A DNA stretch of 64,000 nt. It comes from Bacteroidota bacterium. Lineage in GTDB: Bacteria; Bacteroidota; Bacteroidia; Sphingobacteriales; Sphingobacteriaceae. The notes under the pieces are model-generated. The model saw only the letters and a program-made list of their open reading frames with translations. It ran no database searches and was not told the origin of the DNA. A program made the position numbers and the translations under genes. Position 1 is the stretch's first letter; the number at the start of each line of letters is the position of its first letter. Shown here one piece after another: positions 56,559 to 64,000 of the stretch. The stretch spans positions 149,057 through 213,056 of the forward strand of contig JAMFRP010000007.1 of the NCBI GenBank assembly GCA_026224775.1, written 5' to 3'.

Positions 56559-57293
56559 CTATTCACCGTTGAGTATTTCAGCTATATGTAATACTTTTAC
56601 TTTACTGCCTTGCCTGTGCAATATCCCTTCCATATGCATCAGGCACGACATATCAACCCCGGTGATGTACTCAGCGCCATTATGCAAATGATCCTCTACC
56701 CTATCTTTTCCCATTTTGGATGATACAGCTTCTTCTGCAACGCAAAAAGTACCGCCAAAGCCGCAGCATTCGTCTTTACGGTTTAATGGTACAAGTTCAA
56801 TATCCTTTACCATATTTAGCAAACTTCCTGGCTTTGAAAATTCGGGGGCAACCAACTCAGTCATTTGCGACAGATGCAATCCGCGCTGACCGTGGCAACT
56901 TTGATGTACACCCACTTTATGCGGAAAACGGGCGGGTAATGTTTTAACTTTTAACACATCAGTTAAAAAGGATGTAAACTCATAAAGCTTATTGCTGAGT
57001 GTAGTTGCAATCTCCGGATTATCGTGATTGTGCAGATGTTCTTTTAAATGCAGAACACAACTGCCAGAGGGGCCTACTACATAATCAAACCCACTAAAGT
57101 TTTTGATGAATAGATCATTGCAGCCGCCCGTTAAATGCTCAAATCCCGAATTTGCCATGGGTTGCCCGCAGCAGGTTTGATTTTTGGGATAAACAACATC
57201 AACTCCTAATTTTTCCAGTAATTGCAGGCACGCTATAGCCGCACCGGGATAAAATTGATCGACATAACAAGGAATAAACAGACCTACCTTCAT
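56559..57293 (-). CDS. lutA: Lactate utilisation protein A (CCG-domain iron-sulphur protein)
   Basis: A 244-residue LutA/YkgE protein with two cysteine-rich CCG domains: QTCCGQPMANSG with HVQxSCVL-type Cys in the first half, and SCHGQRGLHL followed by DECCGFGGTFC in the second. These bind an iron-sulphur cluster. With LutB and LutC it oxidises L-lactate to pyruvate. It starts the lutABC set, on the same strand and 117 bases after the dehydrogenase gene of the fucose operon. Confidence 0.93.
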   Translation of the reverse strand: MKVGLFIPCYVDQFYPGAAIACLQLLEKLGVDVVYPKNQTCCGQPMANSGFEHLTGGCNDLFIKNFSGFDYVVGPSGSCVLHLKEHLHNHDNPEIATTLSNKLYEFTSFLTDVLKVKTLPARFPHKVGVHQSCHGQRGLHLSQMTELVAPEFSKPGSLLNMVKDIELVPLNRKDECCGFGGTFCVAEEAVSSKMGKDRVEDHLHNGAEYITGVDMSCLMHMEGILHRQGSKVKVLHIAEILNGE

Positions 57294-57410
57294 ATAATGC
57301 TTAAATAGTATAAAAAACTTATCATAGGTTTATATACCCATGCAAGTACCGCATAATTTGGCCGTGAATATTATAGGTTATTAGCTAAATCGTTGCCAAT
57401 TTTAGCAAAA

Positions 57411-58430
57411 CTACTTATCCATCGAAACCATCGCTTTAATTACTTTGGTTTCCGGCTTTAACCAACTTTCAAAATCATGCTCAACCTGGTTAAATGCTAC
57501 CCGGTGAGTAATATAATTTAAAGGGCTGATAACTCCTTTTCTAATCGAGTTTATCACCTGCTCAAAATCAACGACAGTAGCGTTTCTGCTGCTCATTAAT
57601 GTTGCTTCCCTTTTGTGAAATTCAGGGTGACTAAAACAGATCTCGCCTTTTTGCAACCCGATTAAAACATACCGGCCACCATGCGCCATATATTGAAAAG
57701 CATTGTTAATAGCTTTAAGATTACCGGTCGCATCAATAACTACTGTGGGCATGTCACCACTAGTGATTTCCTTTAGCTGTTCCAGAACATCGCCTGATAA
57801 TGCGTTTACAGCATGATCTACTTTGATTACATCCCGGCAAAAGTTAAGGCGTTCTTCATTAACATCCAACGCTATTACTTTAGCACCTGCTATCCGGGCA
57901 AATTCCATTGTACCTAAGCCAATAGGGCCTGCGCCAATTACCAGCACATACTCACCCGGTTTAATACTCGCTCGCCTTACCCCGTGAGCGCCAATGGCCA
58001 ATGGTTCAATCAGTGCCAGCTCCTCAAAACCAAGCCCTTCGCCATGTAGTAACGTATGCGAAGGAACCATCAGGTATTCAGTCATCCCACCATCCACATG
58101 AACGCCGCATACTTGCATGTTAACACAGCAATTGGTATTACCCATCCGGCAAGCTATGCAATGCCCGCAGTTAAAATACGGGATAAAAGTCACCTTCTCA
58201 TTAATATAAAAACCGGGTGCATTATCAAATTCAACTAATTCGCCCGATAGTTCATGTCCCAGTACTCGGGGGTAATTAAAATATGGCTGTGTACCTTCAA
58301 ATGCATGTAAATCAGTGCCGCAGATACCTATTCTTTTAACCTTAATTATCGCGTGATCTGGTTTCAGAACCGGTTTTTCTCTCTCCACATAGCTGAATTT
58401 TCCCGGTTCATCACATATTAATGTTTGCAT
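57411..58430 (-). CDS. Zinc-dependent medium-chain alcohol dehydrogenase of the fucose operon
   Basis: A 339-residue NAD(P)-linked dehydrogenase. The zinc-site motifs GICGTDLHAF and GHELSGELV are present, together with the structural zinc cysteines of CGHCIACRMGNTNCC, and the Rossmann loop VIGAGPIGLGTMEF. It is the last gene of the fucose set, 3 bases after the lactonase. Candidate roles are L-fucose or L-galactose 1-dehydrogenase, or oxidation of another sugar or of lactaldehyde/propanediol; the SDR genes nearby also compete for these roles. The reaction is not assigned. Confidence 0.75.
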   Translation of the reverse strand: MQTLICDEPGKFSYVEREKPVLKPDHAIIKVKRIGICGTDLHAFEGTQPYFNYPRVLGHELSGELVEFDNAPGFYINEKVTFIPYFNCGHCIACRMGNTNCCVNMQVCGVHVDGGMTEYLMVPSHTLLHGEGLGFEELALIEPLAIGAHGVRRASIKPGEYVLVIGAGPIGLGTMEFARIAGAKVIALDVNEERLNFCRDVIKVDHAVNALSGDVLEQLKEITSGDMPTVVIDATGNLKAINNAFQYMAHGGRYVLIGLQKGEICFSHPEFHKREATLMSSRNATVVDFEQVINSIRKGVISPLNYITHRVAFNQVEHDFESWLKPETKVIKAMVSMDK

Positions 58431-58433
58431 ATT

Positions 58434-59264
58434 TTATATATTATAAAACTCAATGGCGTTACCGCCAAAAAAAACTTGTTGTTCTGTTTGGCTAAAAGCA
58501 GAAAAATAATCTTTAACTATACTTACTACCTGCTCATAATCAGCAGCCACCTTACAAACCGGCCAGTCAGATCCATACATCAATCGATTGGTGCCAAAAC
58601 TATTCGTGACCACCTCCAGGTAATTATTAAAATCAGCGGGTTGCCAGTTCTGCCAATCAGCCTCGGTAACCATGCCCGATACTTTGCAATAAACATTCTC
58701 AAATGCTGCAATAACTTTGATTTCTTTTTCCCAATCTTTCAATTCTTGTTGTTTGATATTTGGCTTCGCGATATGGTCAATTAAAAAGCGTTGATCAGGG
58801 AATTTTGCCACAAACTCTGCTGTGTATTTGAGTTGATCAGGCAGAATCAAAATATCATAAGTATAACCGTACTTTTTTAGCAGGCTGATACCATTTAAAA
58901 AATCAGGCAGCAACATAAAATCACGCTGAGATTCTCCCTGCAAAATGTGACGGAAGCCTTTCAGCTTTTCAAACTGCTGATAGTAATCTAAACGTTCTTC
59001 AATTTTAGGCGATTGCAGATCAACCCAACCCACTACACCTTTTATGAAACTGTGTTGCTCAGCATTAGCTAATTGAAATTCATTTTCCTGTTCGGATTGA
59101 TGCGATTGAACGGTGATACAACCATCAAACCCATTCGCTTTTAAAATCGGCGCAAGGTCTTCCGGCAAAAAATCCTTCTGGATAACCGACATACTATCAT
59201 CAATCCAACCGTATCTGACCGGATCATATTTCCAAAAATGCTGATGCGAATCTATCCGTAACAT
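58434..59264 (-). CDS. Amidohydrolase-superfamily lactonase, probable L-fuconolactonase
   Basis: A 276-residue amidohydrolase-2 enzyme with the N-terminal metal motif DSHQHFW (His7, His9), DHIAKPN in the centre and YGSDWPVC (Asp of the metal site) near residue 238. In characterised fucose pathways this family opens L-fucono-1,5-lactone to L-fuconate. It lies 15 bases after an SDR gene and 3 bases before the zinc dehydrogenase gene, which suits that step. Activity on L-galactonolactone is also possible and would suit L-galactose from RG-II. Confidence 0.82.
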   Translation of the reverse strand: MLRIDSHQHFWKYDPVRYGWIDDSMSVIQKDFLPEDLAPILKANGFDGCITVQSHQSEQENEFQLANAEQHSFIKGVVGWVDLQSPKIEERLDYYQQFEKLKGFRHILQGESQRDFMLLPDFLNGISLLKKYGYTYDILILPDQLKYTAEFVAKFPDQRFLIDHIAKPNIKQQELKDWEKEIKVIAAFENVYCKVSGMVTEADWQNWQPADFNNYLEVVTNSFGTNRLMYGSDWPVCKVAADYEQVVSIVKDYFSAFSQTEQQVFFGGNAIEFYNI

Positions 59265-59279
59265 AGGTAACTTACTGTA

Positions 59280-60062
59280 TTATGAAATTGCCCGGTCCAG
59301 ATGAACATATCCGCCATCTACATAAACCAGTTGCCCGGTTGTATGACTCGATACCGGAGATAAAAGAAATGCGGCCATATTAGCTATTTCTTCGGATGTA
59401 GTCATTCTCTGCTCCAATGGGATTTTTGAAACTATTGATTGAAGTTTTTCTTCTGGATTCGGCAATGTCTCAATCCATCTCTCATAAAGTGGTGTCCAGC
59501 ATTCAGCAACTATAATCGCATTCACCCTGATGCCAAAAGGAAGCAATTCAACCGCCCATTCGCGTGTTAAAGCATTCCGTCCGCCATTGGATGCAGCATA
59601 GGCAGATGTCCCCCCCTGCCCTGTTTCAGCTGTTTTTGAACTTATATTGATAATGGAACCTTTTGATTTTTTGAGCCAAGGCAAAGCATGGTGTGCTATC
59701 AGGTAATAATGTACCAGGTTTTTGTGCAGGGATGCCATAAACTTTTCATAGTCACCATTCTCTAATCCCACGCCATCATTAACACCTGCATTATTTACCA
59801 GGCCATCTATCCTGCCAAATTTATCAGCAATAGCTTTTACAGCGTTTTCACATGAAGCAGGATCAGTTAGTTCAGCCACCACATGATGGGCTTTCCCTCC
59901 CACAGCTTCAATAGCTGACACCACTTTAAGGTTATCCTGTTCATTCCTTCCAAAAATTACCGGGATAGCACCCTCTTTAGCCAGTACTTGTACAATACCT
60001 TCGCCTATACCTTTAGCACCGCCGGTAACTATTATCAGCTTATCTTTTAATTGCAGATCCAT
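59280..60062 (-). CDS. SDR oxidoreductase with Asn in place of the YxxxK lysine, likely fucose-pathway dehydrogenase
   Basis: A 260-residue short-chain dehydrogenase. The nucleotide loop TGGAKGIG (residues 14-21), NNAGV, and IINISSKT are normal and the catalytic Tyr is in TSAYAASN. The residue four after that Tyr, normally Lys, is Asn (the DNA reads AAT in TCC AAT GGC GGA at about 59584-59595 on the minus strand). The rest of the block, ALTREWAVELLPFGIRVN, is like known L-fucose dehydrogenases. It may oxidise L-fucose to its lactone with a changed mechanism, or a different substrate. It starts 3 bases after the FAH gene. Confidence 0.7.
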   Translation of the reverse strand: MDLQLKDKLIIVTGGAKGIGEGIVQVLAKEGAIPVIFGRNEQDNLKVVSAIEAVGGKAHHVVAELTDPASCENAVKAIADKFGRIDGLVNNAGVNDGVGLENGDYEKFMASLHKNLVHYYLIAHHALPWLKKSKGSIINISSKTAETGQGGTSAYAASNGGRNALTREWAVELLPFGIRVNAIIVAECWTPLYERWIETLPNPEEKLQSIVSKIPLEQRMTTSEEIANMAAFLLSPVSSHTTGQLVYVDGGYVHLDRAIS

Positions 60063-60065
60063 ATT

Positions 60066-60917
60066 TTATTTTTTGTAGGCTACCAATTTTTGTGTAGAGG
60101 TACCTAATCCATCTATTCCTAATTCTATCACATCCCCCTCTTTAAGATACACCGGTGGCTTCATTCCTAAACCAACCCCAGCAGGTGTGCCTGTAGAAAT
60201 TATATCGCCGGGTAACAAAGTCATAAATTTGCTGGTGTATGCAATTACAAAAGGGATATTAAAAATAAAGTTGGCTGTTGTTCCATCCTGCATGGTTTCG
60301 CCATTCAGCTTAAGCCATAAACGCAGATTTCCTGGATCTTTAATTTCATCAGCAGTAGCCACAAAGGGGCCGATGGGTGCAAATGTGTCGCAGCCTTTTC
60401 CTTTATCCCATGTTCCGCTGCGTTCTATTTGAAACTCGCGTTCAGATACATCATTATGCAGTACATAGCCTGCTACATAATCCATCGCTTCGGCTTCATC
60501 AACATAACTTGCTTTCTTACCAATTACAATTGCAAGTTCTACCTCCCAATCCGTTTTAACCGAATCTTTAGGGATCATGATGTTATCATTCGGCCCAACT
60601 ATAGCAGTTGTCGACTTCATGAATATCACCGGCTCTGGCGGAGGGGTTGCATTGGTTTCTTTAGCGTGATCTACATAATTTAAACCGATACATACAATTT
60701 TTGACGGGCGGCCAATCGGGCTGCCAAGGCGTACGTCATCATTTATTTGCGGTAGATTATCATTTTCTTTTAAAAAAGCAGACAAACGATTTAAACCGTC
60801 AGTCTCAAAAAATTGTTCGTTATAATCTTCTCCAAAAGCAGAGGTATCATAACGTTTATCATTAATAATAACACCTGTTTTCTCTTTACCGGCTTCCCCA
60901 AAACGGATCAGTTTCAT
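60066..60917 (-). CDS. Fumarylacetoacetase-family hydrolase, probable 2,4-diketo-3-deoxy-L-fuconate hydrolase
   Basis: A 283-residue FAH-family enzyme. The metal-binding acids are in the block KTDWEVELAIVIG and the domain contains CIGLNYVDHA and FMKSTTAIVG, then SREREFQIERSGTWDKGKG, typical of the C-C hydrolases of sugar-acid pathways. It would cleave 2,4-diketo-3-deoxy-L-fuconate to pyruvate and L-lactate. L-lactate would then go to LutABC encoded downstream on the same strand. It lies 55 bases after the upstream SDR gene. Confidence 0.82.
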   Translation of the reverse strand: MKLIRFGEAGKEKTGVIINDKRYDTSAFGEDYNEQFFETDGLNRLSAFLKENDNLPQINDDVRLGSPIGRPSKIVCIGLNYVDHAKETNATPPPEPVIFMKSTTAIVGPNDNIMIPKDSVKTDWEVELAIVIGKKASYVDEAEAMDYVAGYVLHNDVSEREFQIERSGTWDKGKGCDTFAPIGPFVATADEIKDPGNLRLWLKLNGETMQDGTTANFIFNIPFVIAYTSKFMTLLPGDIISTGTPAGVGLGMKPPVYLKEGDVIELGIDGLGTSTQKLVAYKK

Positions 60918-60972
60918 ATTCTATTATTTAATTATAGTTTAGTAACGTCTATGGTTACTGTTTAATTTTATT

Positions 60973-61737
60973 TTAATTATTCAAGGTTATAAATCCGCCA
61001 TCAATTGGATAATCGCAGCCTGTTACAAAACCAGCCTCATCTGAACATAAATATAATGCTAATGAAGCAACCTCACTTGGTTTACCCATGCGACCAATAG
61101 GCTGGCTTTTTGATAACTTTTCAAATATCTCTTCTTCCCTACCCGCATAGTTTTGGGCGATGAAACCATCTACAAACGGTGTATGTATCCTTGCTGGCGA
61201 GATGCAGTTACAACGTATATTATGTTGCAAATAATCACGCGCTACAGACAATGTCATGGCATGGATAGCTCCTTTACTGGTTGAATATGCGAAACGATCA
61301 GTAATGCCCACACTTGCAGCAATAGATGCTGTATTTAAGATAACACCACCATTGTTCGCTTTCATTAACGGTACCGCAGCGAAAAGACAATTGTAAGCGC
61401 CTTTTACATTTACATTCATCACCCGGTCAAAATCATCCTGGCCAGTAGTTTCCACATTACCAATATGTGCAATGCCTGCATTGTTGATCAATATATCTAT
61501 TACACCGATCGAATTAAAAAGATCAACCACATTTTGCTGTTTACTCACATCGCAGGTATAACTAAGGGCTGCTCCTCCTGCTGATTTTATTTCATCGACA
61601 GTTGATGCACCAGCTTCCTTATTGAGTTCGATAATGTGGACCTTAGCCCCTTGCTGTGCAAACAACAGCGATATAGCCTTACCAATACCACTTCCCCCGC
61701 CTGTAATTACTGCTGATTTATTTTTTAGACTGAACAT
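60973..61737 (-). CDS. SDR oxidoreductase, probable 2-keto-3-deoxy-L-fuconate dehydrogenase
   Basis: A 254-residue short-chain dehydrogenase with the full active site: TGGGSGIGKA (residues 12-21), NNAGIAH, ASIAASVG and the Tyr/Lys pair in YSTSK. Its place beside the FAH hydrolase fits oxidation of C4 of 2-keto-3-deoxy-L-fuconate to the 2,4-diketo acid. Alternatives are L-fucose dehydrogenase. The gene starts 16 bases after the mutarotase stop. Confidence 0.75.
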   Translation of the reverse strand: MFSLKNKSAVITGGGSGIGKAISLLFAQQGAKVHIIELNKEAGASTVDEIKSAGGAALSYTCDVSKQQNVVDLFNSIGVIDILINNAGIAHIGNVETTGQDDFDRVMNVNVKGAYNCLFAAVPLMKANNGGVILNTASIAASVGITDRFAYSTSKGAIHAMTLSVARDYLQHNIRCNCISPARIHTPFVDGFIAQNYAGREEEIFEKLSKSQPIGRMGKPSEVASLALYLCSDEAGFVTGCDYPIDGGFITLNN

Positions 61738-61753
61738 ATATTTAGAGCTTTTT

Positions 61754-62083
61754 TTATAACGTAAATATCTTCTCCATCATTATCCATTTCTCTCCGGGTT
61801 TTGATCCGGGTAGACTTTGCTGGTATTTCCACATTAAGGTTTCCCAATCCTGCACTTTTTGGTTCGACTGATCTAGTTCGCTTTTCTTTTCAAAACTAAA
61901 ATCATTATCAGCTTCAATTATCATGAATAGCCGGGTACCTAAACAATATATTTCCATATTGTTAATACCTGATGATGTAATGCTTGATAATATTTCAGGC
62001 CATACGTTTTTATGATACTGGATATATTCTTTAATTAATTGAGGATCATCTTTTAGATCGAGTGTTAAACAAAATTTCTGCAT
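61754..62083 (-). CDS. RhaM/FucU-like L-rhamnose mutarotase-family protein, probably fucose mutarotase
   Basis: A 109-residue protein of the L-rhamnose mutarotase family, with conserved YHKNVWPEIL, NMEIYCLGTRLFMIIEAD and WETLMWKYQQSLPG. It catalyses the interconversion of the alpha and beta anomers. Although the family name is rhamnose mutarotase, it is encoded with fucP (4 bases after it) rather than in the rhamnose operon, so L-fucose or L-galactose is the probable substrate. Confidence 0.82.
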   Translation of the reverse strand: MQKFCLTLDLKDDPQLIKEYIQYHKNVWPEILSSITSSGINNMEIYCLGTRLFMIIEADNDFSFEKKSELDQSNQKVQDWETLMWKYQQSLPGSKPGEKWIMMEKIFTL

Positions 62084-62087
62084 GTGC

Positions 62088-63329
62088 TTAGTGCCTAAAT
62101 ACTACTTTTAATGGTTCTTCTTCTTTTCCTTCGCTCACCGTGTTGACTTTGTATCCCTTCCATCCATACCAGGCCACAACTAAAAAGCAAAATAATGGCA
62201 CCACGTACGAAACGGCGGTTGAATATCTATCAGCAACTACTCCCATAACAACCGGCATTATTGCCCCGCCAACTATCGACATAATTAAAAACGAAGATGC
62301 TTTTTTGGTATGATGCCCTAAATCCTTCAACCCCAACGCGAAGATTGTTGGGAACATGATCGATTCAAAAAAGAATACCGCCAGTAACGCATAAACAGAG
62401 ATCCATTGTTTATTTAATATAACGATTACACACAGTAACACATTGATCAACGCGTAAGCAGTTAGTAACTTATTAGGAGCAAATACTTGCATTAAAGCAG
62501 TACCGATAAACCTGCCGACAGTAAATAACACCAAACCAGCAGATAATAGAGCTGCCGCTTTAGCATTTTGAATGCCGGTATTTGCTTCGGTGCAATAATT
62601 TATAAAAAATGCCGCTATACCAACCTGCGCTGCCACGTAAAAGAATTGCGCGACTACCCCAAATTTAAAATTGCGGTGTTTAAATAGTGGCTTTCTATCT
62701 AACTCTTGTGAAGAAACAATATCACTTTCTTTTATTTCAGGAAGTGAGGTTTTTAAAAAGAATCCGGCAATTAATAGAACCACAGCCCCAATTACAACAT
62801 AGATAATTTTAACAGAATCGAGATTACCCGGATGCCCATTATTACCACCAAAAAACAAAAAAGCAGCGATGATAGGCCCTAGAAAAGCCCCAACACCATT
62901 GAAACATTGTGAAAGGTTTAACCTGGTTTCTGACGTTTCAGGACTTCCTAAAACTGTTACATATGGATTGGCTGCTGTTTCAAGGCAAGCTAAGCCTGAT
63001 GCTAATATAAATAACGCAACTAAAAAGAAGTTGAAACTTAATTGTTCTGCTGCAGGATAAAAAAGGAAAGCGCCAATAGCATATAAGAATAGACCCAATA
63101 TAATTCCTTTTTTATACCCGTATTTATTCATGAATATGCCAGCAGGTAGGGCAACTAAAAAGTACGCCCCAAAATAAGCTCCTTGTAGTAAAGTAGAACG
63201 GGTTTTGGAAATATTAAGCGTTTCCTGAAAATGCTTATTTAAAACATCAAGCAACCCGTAAGCAAAACCCCATAAAAAGAATAGAGATGTAACCAGAATT
63301 AAAGGTATAAGGTATTTGTTCCTTGACAT
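62088..63329 (-). CDS. fucP: L-fucose:proton symporter (MFS)
   Basis: A 413-residue transporter with 12 predicted helices of the FucP branch of the major facilitator superfamily. Supporting segments are FFLWGFAYGLLDVLNKHFQETL at the N-terminus, GAYFLVALPAGIFMNKYGYKKGI after helix 2, and ETAANPYVTVLG, which are the FucP signatures. It imports L-fucose and probably L-galactose. It is the first gene of the minus-strand fucose operon; the 217 bases upstream contain no clear -7/-33 pair. Confidence 0.93.
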   Translation of the reverse strand: MSRNKYLIPLILVTSLFFLWGFAYGLLDVLNKHFQETLNISKTRSTLLQGAYFGAYFLVALPAGIFMNKYGYKKGIILGLFLYAIGAFLFYPAAEQLSFNFFLVALFILASGLACLETAANPYVTVLGSPETSETRLNLSQCFNGVGAFLGPIIAAFLFFGGNNGHPGNLDSVKIIYVVIGAVVLLIAGFFLKTSLPEIKESDIVSSQELDRKPLFKHRNFKFGVVAQFFYVAAQVGIAAFFINYCTEANTGIQNAKAAALLSAGLVLFTVGRFIGTALMQVFAPNKLLTAYALINVLLCVIVILNKQWISVYALLAVFFFESIMFPTIFALGLKDLGHHTKKASSFLIMSIVGGAIMPVVMGVVADRYSTAVSYVVPLFCFLVVAWYGWKGYKVNTVSEGKEEEPLKVVFRH

Positions 63330-63546
63330 ATATCAGGTGATAGTGTATGAGAGTTTAATATTTGGTATACAAATAAAACAATTCTTTTAGTTTAAATACT
63401 CTACGTTATTACCATATCATTATGCAATATTGTAAAAGACGGGGAATTACTTTTATAACTTTTATAGAAGTATAATTACAGCAAGGATTTTAATTTACCG
63501 GATATTAATAATAAAAATTGATTGATCAATAATCAACACTGAAAAA

Positions 63547-64000
63547 TCACTTGATTAGCAATCCTTTGCCAGCAAGTAATAATTCTTGTGTAATGGCAGT
63601 TGTATAAGTTCTAATTTCTGCCTGAAAACCATCCACCGAAGCACCTGAGCGAATTTCTTCCAAACGTTTTTCCCAATTACCTGTAAGTTCTGCCTGCGCA
63701 ATACGATAATCCTTAACTACATTATATACAGCAAGACCGGTTTGTGTTGGTAAAAGGTTCTTCTTTTCACGCATTACATAGTCTCTTTTTATTAGTGTTT
63801 CAATTATCGCAGCTCTTGTTGCTGGGGTTCCTAATCCGCTATCTTTCATGGCATAACGCAGCTCCTCGTCATCTATATCCTTACCTGCTGTTTCCAATGC
63901 TTTTAGTAAACTGGCCTCATTATACAATGGTTTGGGCTTGGTTTGCTTCTCTAATAAAGTTTTTTCAGTAACAGGCAGGTCTTCCCCCTGTTGTACCTTG
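63547..64000 (-). CDS. topB: Type IA DNA topoisomerase (TopB-like), C-terminal 151 residues
   Basis: The frame stays open to the window edge (last visible codons read KVQQGEDLPVTEKTLLEKQT), so this is the 3' part of a larger gene; the ATG-less apparent start at 63927 is a TTG and not real. The block LLKALETAGKDIDDEELRYAMKDSGLGTPATRAAIIETLIKRDYV is a conserved region of bacterial topoisomerase III/IA. It is unrelated to the sugar genes and marks the edge of the locus. Orthology to topB rather than topA is likely from its plain C-terminus without zinc fingers. Confidence 0.8.
   Translation of the reverse strand, partial: KVQQGEDLPVTEKTLLEKQTKPKPLYNEASLLKALETAGKDIDDEELRYAMKDSGLGTPATRAAIIETLIKRDYVMREKKNLLPTQTGLAVYNVVKDYRIAQAELTGNWEKRLEEIRSGASVDGFQAEIRTYTTAITQELLLAGKGLLIK

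Noticed and set aside
63330..63546. Promoter for fucP with TATTTG-like words
   Set aside because: No word fits TAnnTTTG with a -33 TTG at the usual distance.
1..64000. CRISPR arrays, tRNA, rRNA, insertion sequences, prophage
   Set aside because: No spaced repeats, cloverleaf-like sequence, transposase or integrase frames were seen.

Overview
The window comes from a Bacteroidota bacterium. The signs are a SusC/SusD pair, lipoboxes, secreted glycosidases with LPxTG-free N-terminal signal peptides, promoter elements of the TAnnTTTG type, and an AT-rich chromosome. Gene content (class I Fbp, DUF3826 proteins, LutABC, RhaT, non-phosphorylating L-fucose genes) suggests Sphingobacteriaceae, close to Mucilaginibacter or Pedobacter. 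The genus is an inference. I saw no rRNA, tRNA, insertion sequence or CRISPR array.

Bases 1-38,100 form a large pectin polysaccharide utilisation locus (PUL). Two long minus-strand operons flank an AraC-type regulator at 16296-17198. Operon 1 (15868 down to 1) encodes DUF3826, SusC, SusD, a PL1 pectate lyase, a 1051-residue beta-helix protein, a GH140-like enzyme (the apiosidase family), a GH43-like lipoprotein, a sialidase-like propeller protein and a sialate O-acetylesterase cut by the window edge. Operon 2 (34152 down to 17218) encodes a 914-residue alpha-galacturonidase candidate, GH95, a large GH2 with a malectin-like module, GH78, a GH43-like propeller, an AraA-type sugar isomerase and a second GH2. 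Beyond it lie a six-hairpin glycosidase (minus) and a second PL1 lyase (plus). GH140, GH95, GH78, GH2 and PL1 together point to rhamnogalacturonan II (RG-II) or a similar branched pectin.

Bases 38,202-63,329 hold central metabolism and monosaccharide catabolism: fructose-1,6-bisphosphatase; a five-gene acid-sugar operon (iron alcohol dehydrogenase, DapA-family aldolase, PdxA2-type dehydrogenase, DUF1537 kinase, sodium symporter); an L-rhamnose operon (rhaT, fused aldolase/lactaldehyde dehydrogenase, isomerase, kinase); a second DUF3826 gene and a second acetylesterase; lutABC; and a non-phosphorylating L-fucose operon (dehydrogenases, lactonase, diketo-acid hydrolase, mutarotase, fucP). The last gene is the 3' part of a type IA topoisomerase.

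The parts fit together. The PUL would release rhamnose, fucose, L-galactose, uronic acids and rare acids. The rhamnose route ends in L-lactate via lactaldehyde, and the fucose route ends in pyruvate plus L-lactate. LutABC, next to the fucose operon, turns that lactate into pyruvate. The acid-sugar operon has exactly the enzyme types needed to take the RG-II acid Dha to pyruvate and DHAP through D-threonate; this is a hypothesis. Two PUL operon promoters, and more weakly the rhaT promoter, share an upstream motif at one fixed distance from a -7 element.
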